DNA of 64,000 bases from Streptomyces sp. XD-27 (GTDB lineage: Bacteria > Actinomycetota > Actinomycetes > Streptomycetales > Streptomycetaceae): contig NZ_CP130713.1 of the NCBI RefSeq assembly GCF_030553055.1, positions 2,542,001-2,606,000 on the forward strand. Reading direction: 5' to 3'. The notes beneath the pieces are model-generated. The model did no database searches. It was not told the DNA's origin and worked only from the letters and a program-made list of their open reading frames with translations. Below, piece by piece: positions 43,145 through 52,773 of this stretch (position 1 is the first letter of the stretch; the number at the start of each line of letters is the position of its first letter). A program made the position numbers and the translations under genes.

Positions 43145-44116
43145 TCAGGCGCGGGCGGCGGCGATCTGGCGGGCCATGATCGTGGTCAGCTCGTACGCCG
43201 TGTGCGAGGCCGCGACGGAGGTCATCTCGGCGTGGTCGTAGGCCGGTGCGACCTCGACCAGGTCGGCGGAGACCAGGTTGCAGCCCGCCAGCCCGCGCAG
43301 GATCTCCAGCAGCTCGCGGGAGGTGAGACCGCCGGCCTCCGGGGTCCCGGTGCCCGGCGCGTGGGCCGGGTCGAGGACGTCGATGTCGATGGAGATGTAC
43401 AGCGGGCGGTCGCCTATGCGCTGGCGGAGCTGGTCGGCCACCTCGTCCACACCGCGCCGCATGACGTCGGCGGAGGTGACGATGCCGAAGCCCATCTTCG
43501 CGTCGTCGTCCAGATCCTTCTTTCCGTACAGCGGACCACGGGTTCCGACATGCGAAAGAGCGGAGGTGTCGAGGATGCCCTCCTCCACCGCGCGCCGGAA
43601 CGGCGTGCCATGGGTGTACTCCGCGCCGAAGTAGGTGTCCCACGTGTCCAGGTGCGCGTCGAAGTGCAGCAGTGCGACCGGACCGTGCTTGCGGGCGACC
43701 GAGCGGAGGATCGGCAGCGCGATGGTGTGGTCGCCGCCGAGGGTCATCAGGCGGGCGCCGGTGCCCAGCAGGTCGTCGGTGGCCGCCTCGATCGTCTCGA
43801 CGGCCTCGTTGATGTCGAACGGGTTCGCGGAGATGTCACCGGCGTCGGCGACCTGCGCGAGCGCGAACGGCGAGGCGTCCTGGGCCGGGTTGTACGGGCG
43901 CAGCAGCCGCGAGGCCTCACGGATGGCGTTGCCGCCGAAGCGCGCGCCGGGGCGGTAGGAGACCCCGGTGTCGAAGGGCACGCCGACGACGGCGACGTCG
44001 GCGGTGCCGCCGACCTGGTCGATGCGCGGCAGCCGGGCGAAGGTCGCGGGCCCGGCGTAGCGCGGGATACGGGACGAGTCGACAGGGCCTACGGGCTCAC
44101 GGACGTCTGTGCTCAT
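43145..44116 (-). CDS. speB: Agmatinase / ureohydrolase family
   Basis: Hydrolyses agmatine (or guanidinobutyrate) to urea and an amine, in polyamine and arginine metabolism. 323 residues with the binuclear Mn ligands of ureohydrolases: [20 protein letters not shown] and [22 protein letters not shown] 44116. It is followed by a YheO-type regulator and an ammonia-lyase on the same strand, suggesting an amino-acid or amine utilisation unit. Upstream (44225-44239) lies the TGGAC-N5-GTCCA motif shared with the regulator's promoter. Confidence 0.93.
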   Translation of the reverse strand: MSTDVREPVGPVDSSRIPRYAGPATFARLPRIDQVGGTADVAVVGVPFDTGVSYRPGARFGGNAIREASRLLRPYNPAQDASPFALAQVADAGDISANPFDINEAVETIEAATDDLLGTGARLMTLGGDHTIALPILRSVARKHGPVALLHFDAHLDTWDTYFGAEYTHGTPFRRAVEEGILDTSALSHVGTRGPLYGKKDLDDDAKMGFGIVTSADVMRRGVDEVADQLRQRIGDRPLYISIDIDVLDPAHAPGTGTPEAGGLTSRELLEILRGLAGCNLVSADLVEVAPAYDHAEMTSVAASHTAYELTTIMARQIAAARA

Positions 44117-44224
44117 GGCGACTGCTGCCTCTTGGCGGTGCGGGGTCAGGGGATACGGCTATCGAGCGTAGGGACGGCGACGGAATCCGCACATGTACGT
44201 TTCCAAAGACCAAGGACGGCTATT

Positions 44225-44239
44225 TGGACACCACGTCCA
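44225..44239. promoter_or_regulatory. Operator candidate upstream of speB
   Basis: TGGACACCACGTCCA contains TGGAC-N5-GTCCA, the same dyad core and spacing as the large repeat at 43102-43130. It lies about 110 bases before the speB start, in the divergent region with the conserved gene at 44262. Confidence 0.6.
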
Positions 44240-44261
44240 TTTCCTCGGCGCACGGGAGACA

Positions 44262-45071
44262 ATGGGCCGCATGCCGATACCGAGCTCCGCGCCCAGCCGC
44301 CCCGAACTGATCGACCACCTCATCCGCACGCGGATCGCGGGGAACGTCGCCACCCCCCGCGACAACAACCTCTCCCACTACCGCAAGCTGGCCAACGGCG
44401 ACCGGCACTACTGGCTGGGGCTGGAGCTGGGCGACCGCTGGACCGACGAGCAGGACGTGCTGGCGGTCATGGCGGAGCGCTGCGGCGTGATCGACGATCC
44501 GGAGCACCGGGCGGGGCAGGACACCATCGACCCGGAGCTGACGGTCGGCGCCCTGGACCGGATGGCCGCGGAGCTGCGCAAGGCCGCAGAGGCGGGTGCG
44601 CGGGTGCTGTTCGCCACCGGGCACCCGGGTGGGCTGCTGGACGTCCACCGCGCCACGGCCGCCGCGCTGCGGGCCGCGGGCTGCGAGATCGTCGAGATCC
44701 CCGGCGGTCTCGAGGCGGACGAGGGGTATGTCTTCCAGTTCGCCGACGTGGCGGTGCTGGAGCGCGGTGCGACGCTGTGGCACACCCACTCCCCCGCCCC
44801 GATGGCGGCCATCCTGGACGGGCTCGCCCGGGACGGCCGACCGCTGCCGGACCTGGTGGTGGCCGACCACGGCTGGGCGGGCTGCGCCGGACAGCGCGGC
44901 ATCAAGGCCGTCGGGTACGCGGACTGCAACGACCCGGCGCTGTTCCTGGGCGAGGCGGAGGGCACGCTGGCGGCGGTGGTGCCGCTGGACGACCACGTGA
45001 CCAACCCGCGGTTCTACGACCCGATGACGGCCTATCTGCTGGACGCGGCGGGGCTCACGGCTCAGTTCTGA
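44262..45071 (+). CDS. Conserved actinobacterial phosphatase-like protein
   Basis: 269 residues, often named phosphatase in Streptomyces genomes. Visible blocks include VLFATGHPGGLLDVHRATA, VEIPGGLEADEGYVFQFADV, TLWHTHSPAPM and VADHGWAGCAGQRGIKAVGY, suggesting a nucleotide- or phosphate-handling fold with possible metal-binding His/Asp. I do not recognise the reaction. ATG 44262 has GGGAG upstream; ATG 44271 is an alternative. It overlaps the convergent thioesterase by 10 bases. Confidence 0.75.
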   Translation: MGRMPIPSSAPSRPELIDHLIRTRIAGNVATPRDNNLSHYRKLANGDRHYWLGLELGDRWTDEQDVLAVMAERCGVIDDPEHRAGQDTIDPELTVGALDRMAAELRKAAEAGARVLFATGHPGGLLDVHRATAAALRAAGCEIVEIPGGLEADEGYVFQFADVAVLERGATLWHTHSPAPMAAILDGLARDGRPLPDLVVADHGWAGCAGQRGIKAVGYADCNDPALFLGEAEGTLAAVVPLDDHVTNPRFYDPMTAYLLDAAGLTAQF

Positions 45072-45988
45072 GCCGTGCCGCCGGCCTCCGCTTGTGCCGC
45101 GGCCCTGGGCCGCGGCACCCGGATCATGCCCTCCTGGACCACCGACACCGCGAGCTGCCCCTCCTGGGTGAAGATCCGCCCCCTGGCGAGGCCGCGGCCG
45201 CCCGCCGCGGTCGGGCTCCGCTGGTCGTAGAGCAGCCACTCGTCGGCGCGGAAGGGCCGGTGGAACCACATGGCGTGGTCCAGGCTGGCGCCGACCACGT
45301 CGCCGACGGCCCAGCCGCCGCGCCCGTGGGCGAGCAGCACCGAGTCCAGCAGGGTCATGTCGGAGACGTAGGTGGCCAGGCAGGCGTGCATCAGCGGCCG
45401 GTCGATATCGCCGTCCAGTTTGCCGTTCACCCGGAACCAAACCTGCGACTTCGCGTCGCGGGGCTGTCCGATGCTGCCGTACGGCGGCGGATCCACGTAC
45501 CGCAGATCCACGGCGGAACGGACCTGGACCATGCGCCGGACGACCCGCGGATCGGTGAACAGGTGGGCGTAACGCGACACTTGTTCCCGCGCGGTCGGCA
45601 GGGTCAGCGGATCGGGGGCCGCCGGCATCGGCTCCTGGTGTTCCAACCCCTCCTCGGACACCTGGAAGGAGGCGGAGAGATGGAACATCGGCTTACCGTG
45701 CTGGACGGCGACGACCCTGCGGTTGCTGATGGAGAAGCCGTCGCGGATCCGGTCGACGGTGTAGACGATCGGCGCGCGGGGGTCGCCCGGCCGCAGGAAG
45801 TACGAGTGCAGTGAGTGCACCGCGCGGCCGTCCGGGACCGTGCGCCCGGCGGCGGCCAGGGCCTGCGAGGCCACCTGGCCGCCGAAGGCCCGCTCCACCA
45901 CGGACGGGCGGCTCGCGCCGCGGAAGATGTCCCGGTCGATCTGCTCCAGGTCGAGCAGGTCGACCAGGTCCTGAAGTGCTTCATTCAT
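45062..45988 (-). CDS. tesB: Acyl-CoA thioesterase II (TesB-like, double hot-dog)
   Basis: Hydrolyses acyl-CoA to free acid and CoA; cytoplasmic. 308 residues, two hot-dog halves: an N-terminal FRGASRPSVVERAFGGQVASQAL, typical of the TesB family, and a C-terminal SLDHAMWFHRPFRADEWLLYDQRSPTA segment with the catalytic Asp and flanking residues. It is immediately downstream of the acyl-CoA dehydrogenase gene in the same direction (51-base gap), which fits a role in acyl-CoA turnover. Confidence 0.9.
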   Translation of the reverse strand: MNEALQDLVDLLDLEQIDRDIFRGASRPSVVERAFGGQVASQALAAAGRTVPDGRAVHSLHSYFLRPGDPRAPIVYTVDRIRDGFSISNRRVVAVQHGKPMFHLSASFQVSEEGLEHQEPMPAAPDPLTLPTAREQVSRYAHLFTDPRVVRRMVQVRSAVDLRYVDPPPYGSIGQPRDAKSQVWFRVNGKLDGDIDRPLMHACLATYVSDMTLLDSVLLAHGRGGWAVGDVVGASLDHAMWFHRPFRADEWLLYDQRSPTAAGGRGLARGRIFTQEGQLAVSVVQEGMIRVPRPRAAAQAEAGGTAQN

Positions 45989-46039
45989 GGTTCACGGCAG
46001 TCCGCGAAGGACGCGCTCCCGGGGAGCGGTGAGCACGGT

Positions 46040-47196
46040 TCACAGTCCCATCGACTTGGCGATGATGGACCGCATGACCTCGCTGGTGCCGCCGTAGATA
46101 CGGCTGACGCGGGTGTCCGCGTACAGGCGGGCGATCGGGTACTCCATCATGTAGCCGTAACCGCCGTGCAGCTGGAGGCACTTGTCGATGACGACGGCGG
46201 CCCGCTCGGTGGTGAAGAGCTTGGCGGAGGCGGCGTCGGCGGCGGTCAGCTCACCGGCGTCGTGGGCGTCCAGCGCCCGGTCCACCAGCGCCTGCATGGC
46301 GTCCACCTCGGACTTGCAGTCGGCGAGCACGAACTTGGTGTTCTGGAAGGACGCCACGCTCTTGCCGAAGACCGTGCGGTCCTGCACATAGCCCTTGGCG
46401 AACTCCACGGCCGCGGCGGCCTGGGCGTACGCGCTGACCGCGATGCCGAGGCGCTCCTGCGGCAGGTTGTGGGTGAGGTACTCGAACGCCCTGCCCTCCT
46501 CACCCAGCAGGTCCTCCACCGGCACCTTGACGTCGGTGAAGGACAGCTCGGCGGTGTCGGAGGTCTTGAGACCCAGCTTCTCCAGCTTGCGGCCGACCGC
46601 GTAGCCCTCGGAGGCGGTGTCGACGACCAGGATGGATATGCCGCCGCGGCGGTCCTCGGGGTGGGCGGGGCGGTGCGGGCGCAGACCAGGACCCGGTCGG
46701 CGAGCACACCGCCGGTGATGAAGGTCTTGGCGCCGTTGAGGACGTAGTGCGTGCCGTCCTCGGAGAGCTTGGCGGTGGTCTTCATGCCGGCCAGGTCGGA
46801 GCCGGTGCCCGGCTCGGTCATGGCGATGGCGGTCATCATCTCGCCGGTGACGAACGGCGGCAGCCAGCGCCGCTTCTGCTCCTCGGAGGCGTACTTGAGG
46901 AGGTACGGCAGGCACAGCGCCGTGTGGACACCGCTGCCGCCGAAGCTCACGCCGGCGCGGGCGGTCTCCTCGGTGATGACGGCGTTGAACTTGAAGCTGG
47001 TCTCCCCCGCGCCGCCGTACTCCTCCGGCACCTCGATGCCGAAGACGCCCAGCTCGCCGAGCTTGTTGTAGAACTCGCGGGGCGCCTGCCCGGCCTCGCG
47101 CCACTCGTCGTAGTACGGCACGACCTCGGCGGCGATGAAGTCGCGGATGGTCTCGCGGAACGCCTCGTGGTCCTCGTTGAACACCGTTCGACGCAT
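46040..47196 (-). pseudogene. Acyl-CoA dehydrogenase, frameshifted as sequenced
   Basis: An acyl-CoA dehydrogenase of about 385 residues if restored. The N-terminal half (MRRTVFNEDHEAFRETIRDF ... AIAMTEPGTGSDLAGMKTT) is in one frame and the C-terminal half (GISILVVDTASEGYAVGRKL ... HGGYGYMMEYPIARLYADTR and SRIYGGTSEVMRS) in another. One missing C (minus strand) in the run around 46656-46682 would join them as CARTAPPTPEDRRGG. FAD and substrate motifs are otherwise intact, so this is either a recent mutation or a homopolymer sequencing error. It follows the TetR gene and precedes tesB. An AAGCGCTT palindrome at 47237-47244 lies in its upstream gap. Confidence 0.85.
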
Positions 47197-47295
47197 AGTG
47201 GCTCCTCGTGGGCGCGACCCGGACAACTCCGCGCCTAAGCGCTTGCTCAGTTGACTCTTGAAAGTTACCCGGGGGTCAGTGAGCTGTCCAGAGAG

Positions 47296-47916
47296 TCAGC
47301 GCCCCGGCCCCGCCCCGTCCGCACCCGAGGCGGCCCCGAACGCGCCGAGGGCGAGCCGGTGCAGCAGCTCGGCGGTGAGGTTGCGGGCCGGGAGCGCGCC
47401 GCGGCCGAGGTGCGGGGTGGAGTTGAGCAGGCCGAAGACGGCGTGCACGGCGGCCCTCGCCACGCTCTCGGCGAGCCCCGGGTAGACCTCGCGGACCACC
47501 TCGACCCACAGCTCCACATACTGCCGCTGGAGCTGGCGCACCATCTTGCGGTCGCTGTCGCGCAGCCGGTCCAGCTCGCGGTCGTGCAGGGTGATCAGCG
47601 GGCGGTCGTCGAGCGCGAAGTCGATGTGGCCCTCGATGAGCGAGTCCAGGACGGCGGCCGCGTCGTGCCCGGCCGCGGCGGCGTCGGCGACCCGGCGCTT
47701 GCCGCCCGCCAGCAGTCGGCCGCTGATGCCGACGAGCAGCTCGGCGAGCATGGCGTCCTTGCCTGCGAAGTGGCGGTAGAGGCCGGGCCCGCTGATCCCG
47801 ACGGCGGCCCCTATCTCGTCCACGCCGACGCCGTGGAACCCGCGCTCGGCGAAGAGCCGGGCGGCCTCCCTGAGGATCTGGTCGCGGCGGGTCGTGGCGG
47901 GCGCGTGCGTACTCAT
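47296..47916 (-). CDS. TetR/AcrR family regulator of the acyl-CoA catabolic genes
   Basis: 206 residues. The helix-turn-helix VDEIGAAVGISGPGLYRHF is near residues 33-51, followed by an all-helical C-terminal domain. It is divergent from the carboxylase/HMG-CoA lyase operon, with two GTTAACG-type dyads in the 101-base gap, so probably represses that operon and itself, responding to an acyl-CoA. The acyl-CoA dehydrogenase and thioesterase genes lie downstream on its own strand. Confidence 0.9.
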   Translation of the reverse strand: MSTHAPATTRRDQILREAARLFAERGFHGVGVDEIGAAVGISGPGLYRHFAGKDAMLAELLVGISGRLLAGGKRRVADAAAAGHDAAAVLDSLIEGHIDFALDDRPLITLHDRELDRLRDSDRKMVRQLQRQYVELWVEVVREVYPGLAESVARAAVHAVFGLLNSTPHLGRGALPARNLTAELLHRLALGAFGAASGADGAGPGR

Positions 47917-47938
47917 GGAATTGATTCTAGACAGCGGC

Positions 47939-47954
47939 GTTAGCGGCCGTTAAC
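47939..47954. promoter_or_regulatory. TetR operator 1 of the acyl-CoA carboxylase operon
   Basis: GTTAGCGGCCGTTAAC is a near-perfect dyad centred at 47946/47947, just upstream of the TetR start codon. It shares the GTTARCG / TTAAC design with the second operator. Confidence 0.75.
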
Positions 47955-47967
47955 CTGATGGCAACAC

Positions 47968-47983
47968 GTTAACGCTCATTAAC
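47968..47983. promoter_or_regulatory. TetR operator 2 of the acyl-CoA carboxylase operon
   Basis: GTTAACGCTCATTAAC is a dyad centred 29 bases from operator 1 and 42 bases before the carboxylase beta start. It probably covers the operon promoter. Confidence 0.75.
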
Positions 47984-48017
47984 ACATCGGCCGGATCGGG
48001 CAAGGGGGCTCGCGGGC

Positions 48018-49661
48018 ATGGAGCAGGCACCGGTGCTGAGGAGTGGCGCCGACCCGGGATCCGACGTCTGGCGCGCCAACGAGGCCGCGCACCGCGAGCT
48101 GTCGGCGCGGCTGCGCGAGAAGCTCGCCGTGGCGCGGCTGGGCGGCGGCGAGAAGGCACGCGCGCGGCACACCGCACGCGGCAAGCTGCTGCCTCGGGAC
48201 CGGGTGGACACCCTGCTCGACCCCGGATCGCCGTTCCTGGAGCTGGCGCCGCTGGCGGCGGACGGGATGTACGAGGGCCAGGCCCCGGCGGCGGGGGTGA
48301 TCGCCGGGATCGGGCGGGTCTCGGGGCGCGAGGTGGTGGTCGTCGCCAACGACGCCACCGTCAAGGGCGGCACGTACTACCCGATGACGGTCAAGAAGCA
48401 TCTGCGCGCTCAGGAGGTGGCCCTGGAGAACCGCCTGCCGTGCGTGTATCTGGTCGACTCCGGTGGCGCCTTCCTGCCCATGCAGGACCAGGTCTTCCCC
48501 GACCGGGAGCACTTCGGGCGGATCTTCTACAACCAGGCGCGGATGTCGGGGGCCGGCATCCCGCAGATCGCGGCGGTGCTCGGGTCGTGTACGGCGGGCG
48601 GCGCGTACGTCCCGGCGATGAGCGACGAAGCCGTCATCGTGCGCGAGCAGGGCACGATCTTCCTGGGCGGCCCGCCGCTGGTGAAGGCCGCCACGGGTGA
48701 GGTCGTCACGGCGGAGGAGCTGGGCGGCGGCGAGGTGCACTCCAAGGTCTCCGGCGTCACCGACCACCTCGCCGAGGACGACGCGCACGCGCTGCGGATC
48801 GTCCGCTCCATCGTCTCCACGCTGCCGCCCTCGCTCGCGCAGCGGGGCCGGCTGCCCTGGCCGGTGACGGCCGCCGAAGAGCCCGCCGTCGACCCCGCGG
48901 GGTTGTACGGGGCGGTGCCGGTGGACTCCCGCACGCCCTACGACGTGCGGGAGGTCATCGCACGGGTGGTCGACGGCTCGCGCTTCGCCGAGTTCAAGGC
49001 CGAGTTCGGGACGACGCTCGTCACAGGCTTCGCAAGGATCCACGGCCACCCGGTCGGGATCGTCGCCAACAACGGCATCCTGTTCTCCGAATCCGCCCAG
49101 AAGGGCGCGCACTTCATCGAGCTGTGCGACCAGCGCGGCATTCCGCTGGTCTTCTTGCAGAACATCTCCGGCTTCATGGTGGGCCGTTCCTACGAGGCGG
49201 GCGGGATCGCCAAGCACGGCGCCAAGATGGTGACCGCGGTGGCCTGCACCCGGGTGCCGAAGCTGACCGTCGTGGTCGGCGGTTCGTACGGCGCGGGCAA
49301 CTACTCCATGTGCGGCCGCGCGTATTCGCCGCGCTTCATGTGGATGTGGCCGAACGCGAAGATCTCCGTGATGGGCGGGGAGCAGGCCGCCTCGGTGCTC
49401 GCCACGGTCAAGCGCGACCAGTTGGAGGGCCGCGGGGAGAGCTGGAGCGCGGAGGACGAGGAGGCGTTCCGGGCGCCGATCCGCGAGCAGTACGAGACCC
49501 AGGGGAACGCGTACTACGCCACGGCGCGGCTGTGGGACGACGGCGTGATCGACCCGCTGGAGACCCGGACGGTGCTGGGCCTGGCGCTCACCGCCTGCGC
49601 CAACGCGCCACTGCCCGAGACGGACCCCGCGGCGCCCGGCTTCGGCGTCTTCCGGATGTGA
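48018..49661 (+). CDS. Acyl-CoA (methylcrotonyl-CoA-type) carboxylase beta / carboxyltransferase subunit
   Basis: 547 residues, biotin-dependent carboxyltransferase. N- and C-type crotonase domains are visible: [54 protein letters not shown] and [17 protein letters not shown]. It carboxylates a methylcrotonyl- or similar acyl-CoA with carboxybiotin from the alpha subunit encoded next. Together with HMG-CoA lyase and an acyl-CoA dehydrogenase it makes a leucine/isovalerate breakdown operon. ATG 48018 starts the operon just after the TetR operators. Confidence 0.93.
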   Translation: MEQAPVLRSGADPGSDVWRANEAAHRELSARLREKLAVARLGGGEKARARHTARGKLLPRDRVDTLLDPGSPFLELAPLAADGMYEGQAPAAGVIAGIGRVSGREVVVVANDATVKGGTYYPMTVKKHLRAQEVALENRLPCVYLVDSGGAFLPMQDQVFPDREHFGRIFYNQARMSGAGIPQIAAVLGSCTAGGAYVPAMSDEAVIVREQGTIFLGGPPLVKAATGEVVTAEELGGGEVHSKVSGVTDHLAEDDAHALRIVRSIVSTLPPSLAQRGRLPWPVTAAEEPAVDPAGLYGAVPVDSRTPYDVREVIARVVDGSRFAEFKAEFGTTLVTGFARIHGHPVGIVANNGILFSESAQKGAHFIELCDQRGIPLVFLQNISGFMVGRSYEAGGIAKHGAKMVTAVACTRVPKLTVVVGGSYGAGNYSMCGRAYSPRFMWMWPNAKISVMGGEQAASVLATVKRDQLEGRGESWSAEDEEAFRAPIREQYETQGNAYYATARLWDDGVIDPLETRTVLGLALTACANAPLPETDPAAPGFGVFRM

Positions 49662-49669
49662 CGAGGGGG

Positions 49670-51826
49670 ATGCAGACGATGTTCATGGCAGCTTCGGCGG
49701 ACACGGTGGACGCGACGGGCGCCGTAGCCCCGGTGGGTGCCGGCGGCGTGCTGGTGGCCAACCGCGGCGAGATCGCGGTCCGGGTGATCCGCACACTGCG
49801 GCGGCTCGGCGTCCGTTCGGTGGCCGTCTTCAGTGACGCCGACGCGGACGCCCGGCATGTGCGCGAGGCGGACACCGCCGTCCGCATCGGCCCGGCACCG
49901 GCCGCGGAGAGCTATCTGTCCATCGAGCGGCTGCTGGAGGCGGCCCGGGTCTCCGGCGCGCGGGCCGTGCACCCCGGGTACGGCTTCCTCGCCGAGAACG
50001 CCGCCTTCGCCCGCGCCTGCGCCGACGCCGGGCTGGCCTTCCTCGGCCCGCCCGCCGCGGCGATCGAGCTGATGGGTGACAAGATCCGCGCCAAGGAGAC
50101 GGTGAAGGCGGCCGGGGTGCCGGTGGTGCCCGGGTCGTCGGGGAGCGGCCTGACCGACGCGCAGTTGGCGGAGGCCGCCCGCGAGATCGGCATGCCGGTG
50201 CTCTTCAAGCCCTCGGCCGGCGGCGGCGGGAAGGGCATGCGGCTGGTGCGGACCGAGGCGCTGCTGGCCGAGGAGATCGCGGCCGCCCGGCGTGAGGCCC
50301 GCGGTTCCTTCGGCGACGACACCCTGCTGGTCGAGCGCTGGATCGACCGGCCCCGCCACATCGAGATCCAGGTACTGGCCGACGCCCACGGCAACGTGCT
50401 GCACCTGGGCGAGCGCGAGTGCTCGCTCCAGCGACGCCACCAGAAGATCATCGAGGAGGCGCCGAGCCCGCTGCTGGACGCCGCCACCCGCGCCGCGATG
50501 GGCGAGGCCGCGGTTCAGGCGGCGCGCTCCTGCGGTTACACGGGCGCGGGCACGGTGGAGTTCATCGTCCCGGGCGACGATCCCTCGGCCTACTACTTCA
50601 TGGAGATGAACACCCGGCTCCAGGTCGAGCACCCCGTGACGGAGCTGGCCGTGTCCATCGCCGGCCGGGACGAGCTGGACCTGGTGGAGTGGCAGGCCCG
50701 GATCGCCGCCGGGGAGCCGCTGCCGTTCGCCCAGGACGACATCTCCTTCACCGGGCACGCCGTGGAGGCCCGCATCTGCGCGGAGACCGCCAGGGTGTCG
50801 GGCGACCGGGTGGACTTCCTACCCTCCGCCGGTACGGTGCGCGCCCTCGCCGAGCCGCACGGCGAAGGGGTGCGGGTGGACTCCGGGCTCTGCCAGGGCA
50901 CCGAGGTCGGCACGCTGTACGACCCGATGCTCGCCAAGGTGATCGCCCACGGCCCCGACCGCGCCACGGCGCTGCGCCGACTGAGCGCCGCTCTCGCCCG
51001 GACCACCGTCCTCGGTCTCGACACCAATGTCGGCTTCCTGCGCCGCCTGCTCGCGCACCCCGCCGTCGTCTCCGGCGAGCTGGACACCGGCCTGGTGGAC
51101 CGCGACGCGACCGCCCTGGTGCCGCTCGGCGTCCCGGACGAGGTGCTGGCGGCGGCGGCCCTGCTGCGGCAGCACGCGCTGGAACCCGGCGCGCCCACCG
51201 CACTGGAAGGCGCGGCCGGCTGGGTCGACCCGTTCTCGGTGCCCTCCGGCTGGCGGCTCGGCCGCGAGCCCGCCTGGACCGTGCACCACCTGCGCGTTCC
51301 CGGCCACGAGCCGGTCACGGTCCGCGTGCGCGGCAGGGCGCACGACGCGGAGATCCGTATCGAGCGTCCCGACCCGGTCGGCGAGAGCGGGGAGCGCTCC
51401 ACCGTGCGCGCCCGGCTCCTGGACTCCGGCTCCGGCCGGGTGACCGCCGAGTGGGGCGGCGTCGTCCACCACTTCGTCACCGCGCCCGGCCCGGAGGGCA
51501 CCTGGCTGGGGCGGGACGGCGACACCTGGCATCTGCTGGACCACGACCCGGTCGAGGCCGCCCTGCACGGCGGCGCGGCAGCGGCCCACGCCGGGACGCT
51601 CACCGCGCCCATGCCCGGCACGGTCACCGTCGTCAAGGCGGCCGTGGGCGACGAGGTCACCGCGGGCCAGGGCCTGCTGGTGGTCGAGGCGATGAAGATG
51701 GAGCACCTGATCTCCGCCCCGCACGACGGCACGGTCACCGAGCTGGACGTCGCCGCGGGCAGCACGGTCGCCATGGACCAGGTGCTCGCCGTCGTCACCC
51801 CGCACGACAGTGAGGAGGGTGAGTGA
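49670..51826 (+). CDS. Acyl-CoA carboxylase alpha subunit (biotin carboxylase plus biotin carrier)
   Basis: 718 residues. Biotin carboxylase with ATP-grasp: VANRGEIAVRVIRTLR, HPGYGFLAENAAFARAC, KPSAGGGGKGMRLV and MEMNTRLQVEHPVTE. A linker follows, then a C-terminal biotinyl domain with the lysine in VVEAMKMEHLIS. ATG 49670 follows GAGGGG 3 bases past the beta-subunit stop; ATG 49679 and 49685 are also in frame. Its stop overlaps the next start (TGATG), so tightly coupled. It partners with the beta subunit as methylcrotonyl-CoA carboxylase. Confidence 0.93.
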   Translation: MQTMFMAASADTVDATGAVAPVGAGGVLVANRGEIAVRVIRTLRRLGVRSVAVFSDADADARHVREADTAVRIGPAPAAESYLSIERLLEAARVSGARAVHPGYGFLAENAAFARACADAGLAFLGPPAAAIELMGDKIRAKETVKAAGVPVVPGSSGSGLTDAQLAEAAREIGMPVLFKPSAGGGGKGMRLVRTEALLAEEIAAARREARGSFGDDTLLVERWIDRPRHIEIQVLADAHGNVLHLGERECSLQRRHQKIIEEAPSPLLDAATRAAMGEAAVQAARSCGYTGAGTVEFIVPGDDPSAYYFMEMNTRLQVEHPVTELAVSIAGRDELDLVEWQARIAAGEPLPFAQDDISFTGHAVEARICAETARVSGDRVDFLPSAGTVRALAEPHGEGVRVDSGLCQGTEVGTLYDPMLAKVIAHGPDRATALRRLSAALARTTVLGLDTNVGFLRRLLAHPAVVSGELDTGLVDRDATALVPLGVPDEVLAAAALLRQHALEPGAPTALEGAAGWVDPFSVPSGWRLGREPAWTVHHLRVPGHEPVTVRVRGRAHDAEIRIERPDPVGESGERSTVRARLLDSGSGRVTAEWGGVVHHFVTAPGPEGTWLGRDGDTWHLLDHDPVEAALHGGAAAAHAGTLTAPMPGTVTVVKAAVGDEVTAGQGLLVVEAMKMEHLISAPHDGTVTELDVAAGSTVAMDQVLAVVTPHDSEEGE

Positions 51827-52770
51827 TGTCCCTGCCCGACGGACTGCCCATGGCCGTGCCGGTGGCCGGACTGCCGGCCCGGGTCCGGATCCACGAGGTG
51901 GGGCCGCGCGACGGCCTGCAGAACGAGAAGGCGGTCGTCCCCGTCGAGGTGAAGGCCGAGTTCATCCGCAGGCTCGCCGACGCCGGGCTGTCCACCGTCG
52001 AAGCGACGAGCCTCGTCCGCCCCGAGTGGGTGCCCCAGCTGGCCGATGCCGAGCAGTTGGTGCCGCTGCTCAAGGACGTGCCCGCCGAGCTGCCGGTCCT
52101 GGTGCCCAACCAGCGCGGCCTGGAGCGGGCGATGGCGCTGGGTGTCCGCCGCATCGCCGTGTTCGGCAGTGCGACGGAGACCTTCGCCCGGCGCAACCTC
52201 AACCGCTCCGTCGACGAGTCCCTCGCCATGTTCGAGCCGGTCGTGGCCCGCGCCCGCGAGTCGGCGATGTGGGTGCGCGGCTATCTGTCGATGTGCTTCG
52301 GCGACCCGTGGGAGGGGCCGGTGCCCGTCCGGCAGGTGGTGGCGGTGGCCAAGCGCCTGATGGACCTCGGCTGCGACGAGTTGAGCCTCGGCGACACCAT
52401 CGGCGTGGCCACCCCCGGCCATGTGCGGGAGCTGCTCGCCCGGCTGGGCGAGGCGGGCGTGCCCGCCGACCGGCTCGCCGTGCACTTCCACGACACCTAC
52501 GGCCAGGCTCTCGCCAACACCCTCGCGGCGCTGGAGCACGGCATCACCACCGTCGACGCCTCCGCGGGCGGCCTCGGCGGCTGCCCGTACGCGAAGAGCG
52601 CCACCGGGAACCTCGCGACCGAGGACCTGGTGTGGATGCTCGACGGCCTCGGCATCGAGACCGGGGTCGATCTCGGCCGTCTCACCGCCACCAGCGTGTG
52701 GATGGCCGGACATCTGGGCCGACCCAGCCCATCCCGCACCGTCCGTGCACTCTCCCAGAAGGAGACCTGA
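51826..52770 (+). CDS. Hydroxymethylglutaryl-CoA lyase
   Basis: Cleaves HMG-CoA to acetyl-CoA and acetoacetate, the last step of leucine breakdown. 314 residues: HMGL-like TIM barrel with EVGPRDGLQNEK near the N-terminus, EATSLVRPEWVPQLADA, the metal-site HFHDTYGQALANTL and the signature loop GGLGGCPYAKSATGN with the catalytic Cys. ATG 51826 overlaps the upstream stop by one base and follows GAGGAGGG. The acyl-CoA dehydrogenase starts 4 bases past its end. Confidence 0.93.
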   Translation: MSLPDGLPMAVPVAGLPARVRIHEVGPRDGLQNEKAVVPVEVKAEFIRRLADAGLSTVEATSLVRPEWVPQLADAEQLVPLLKDVPAELPVLVPNQRGLERAMALGVRRIAVFGSATETFARRNLNRSVDESLAMFEPVVARARESAMWVRGYLSMCFGDPWEGPVPVRQVVAVAKRLMDLGCDELSLGDTIGVATPGHVRELLARLGEAGVPADRLAVHFHDTYGQALANTLAALEHGITTVDASAGGLGGCPYAKSATGNLATEDLVWMLDGLGIETGVDLGRLTATSVWMAGHLGRPSPSRTVRALSQKET

Positions 52771-52773
52771 GTC

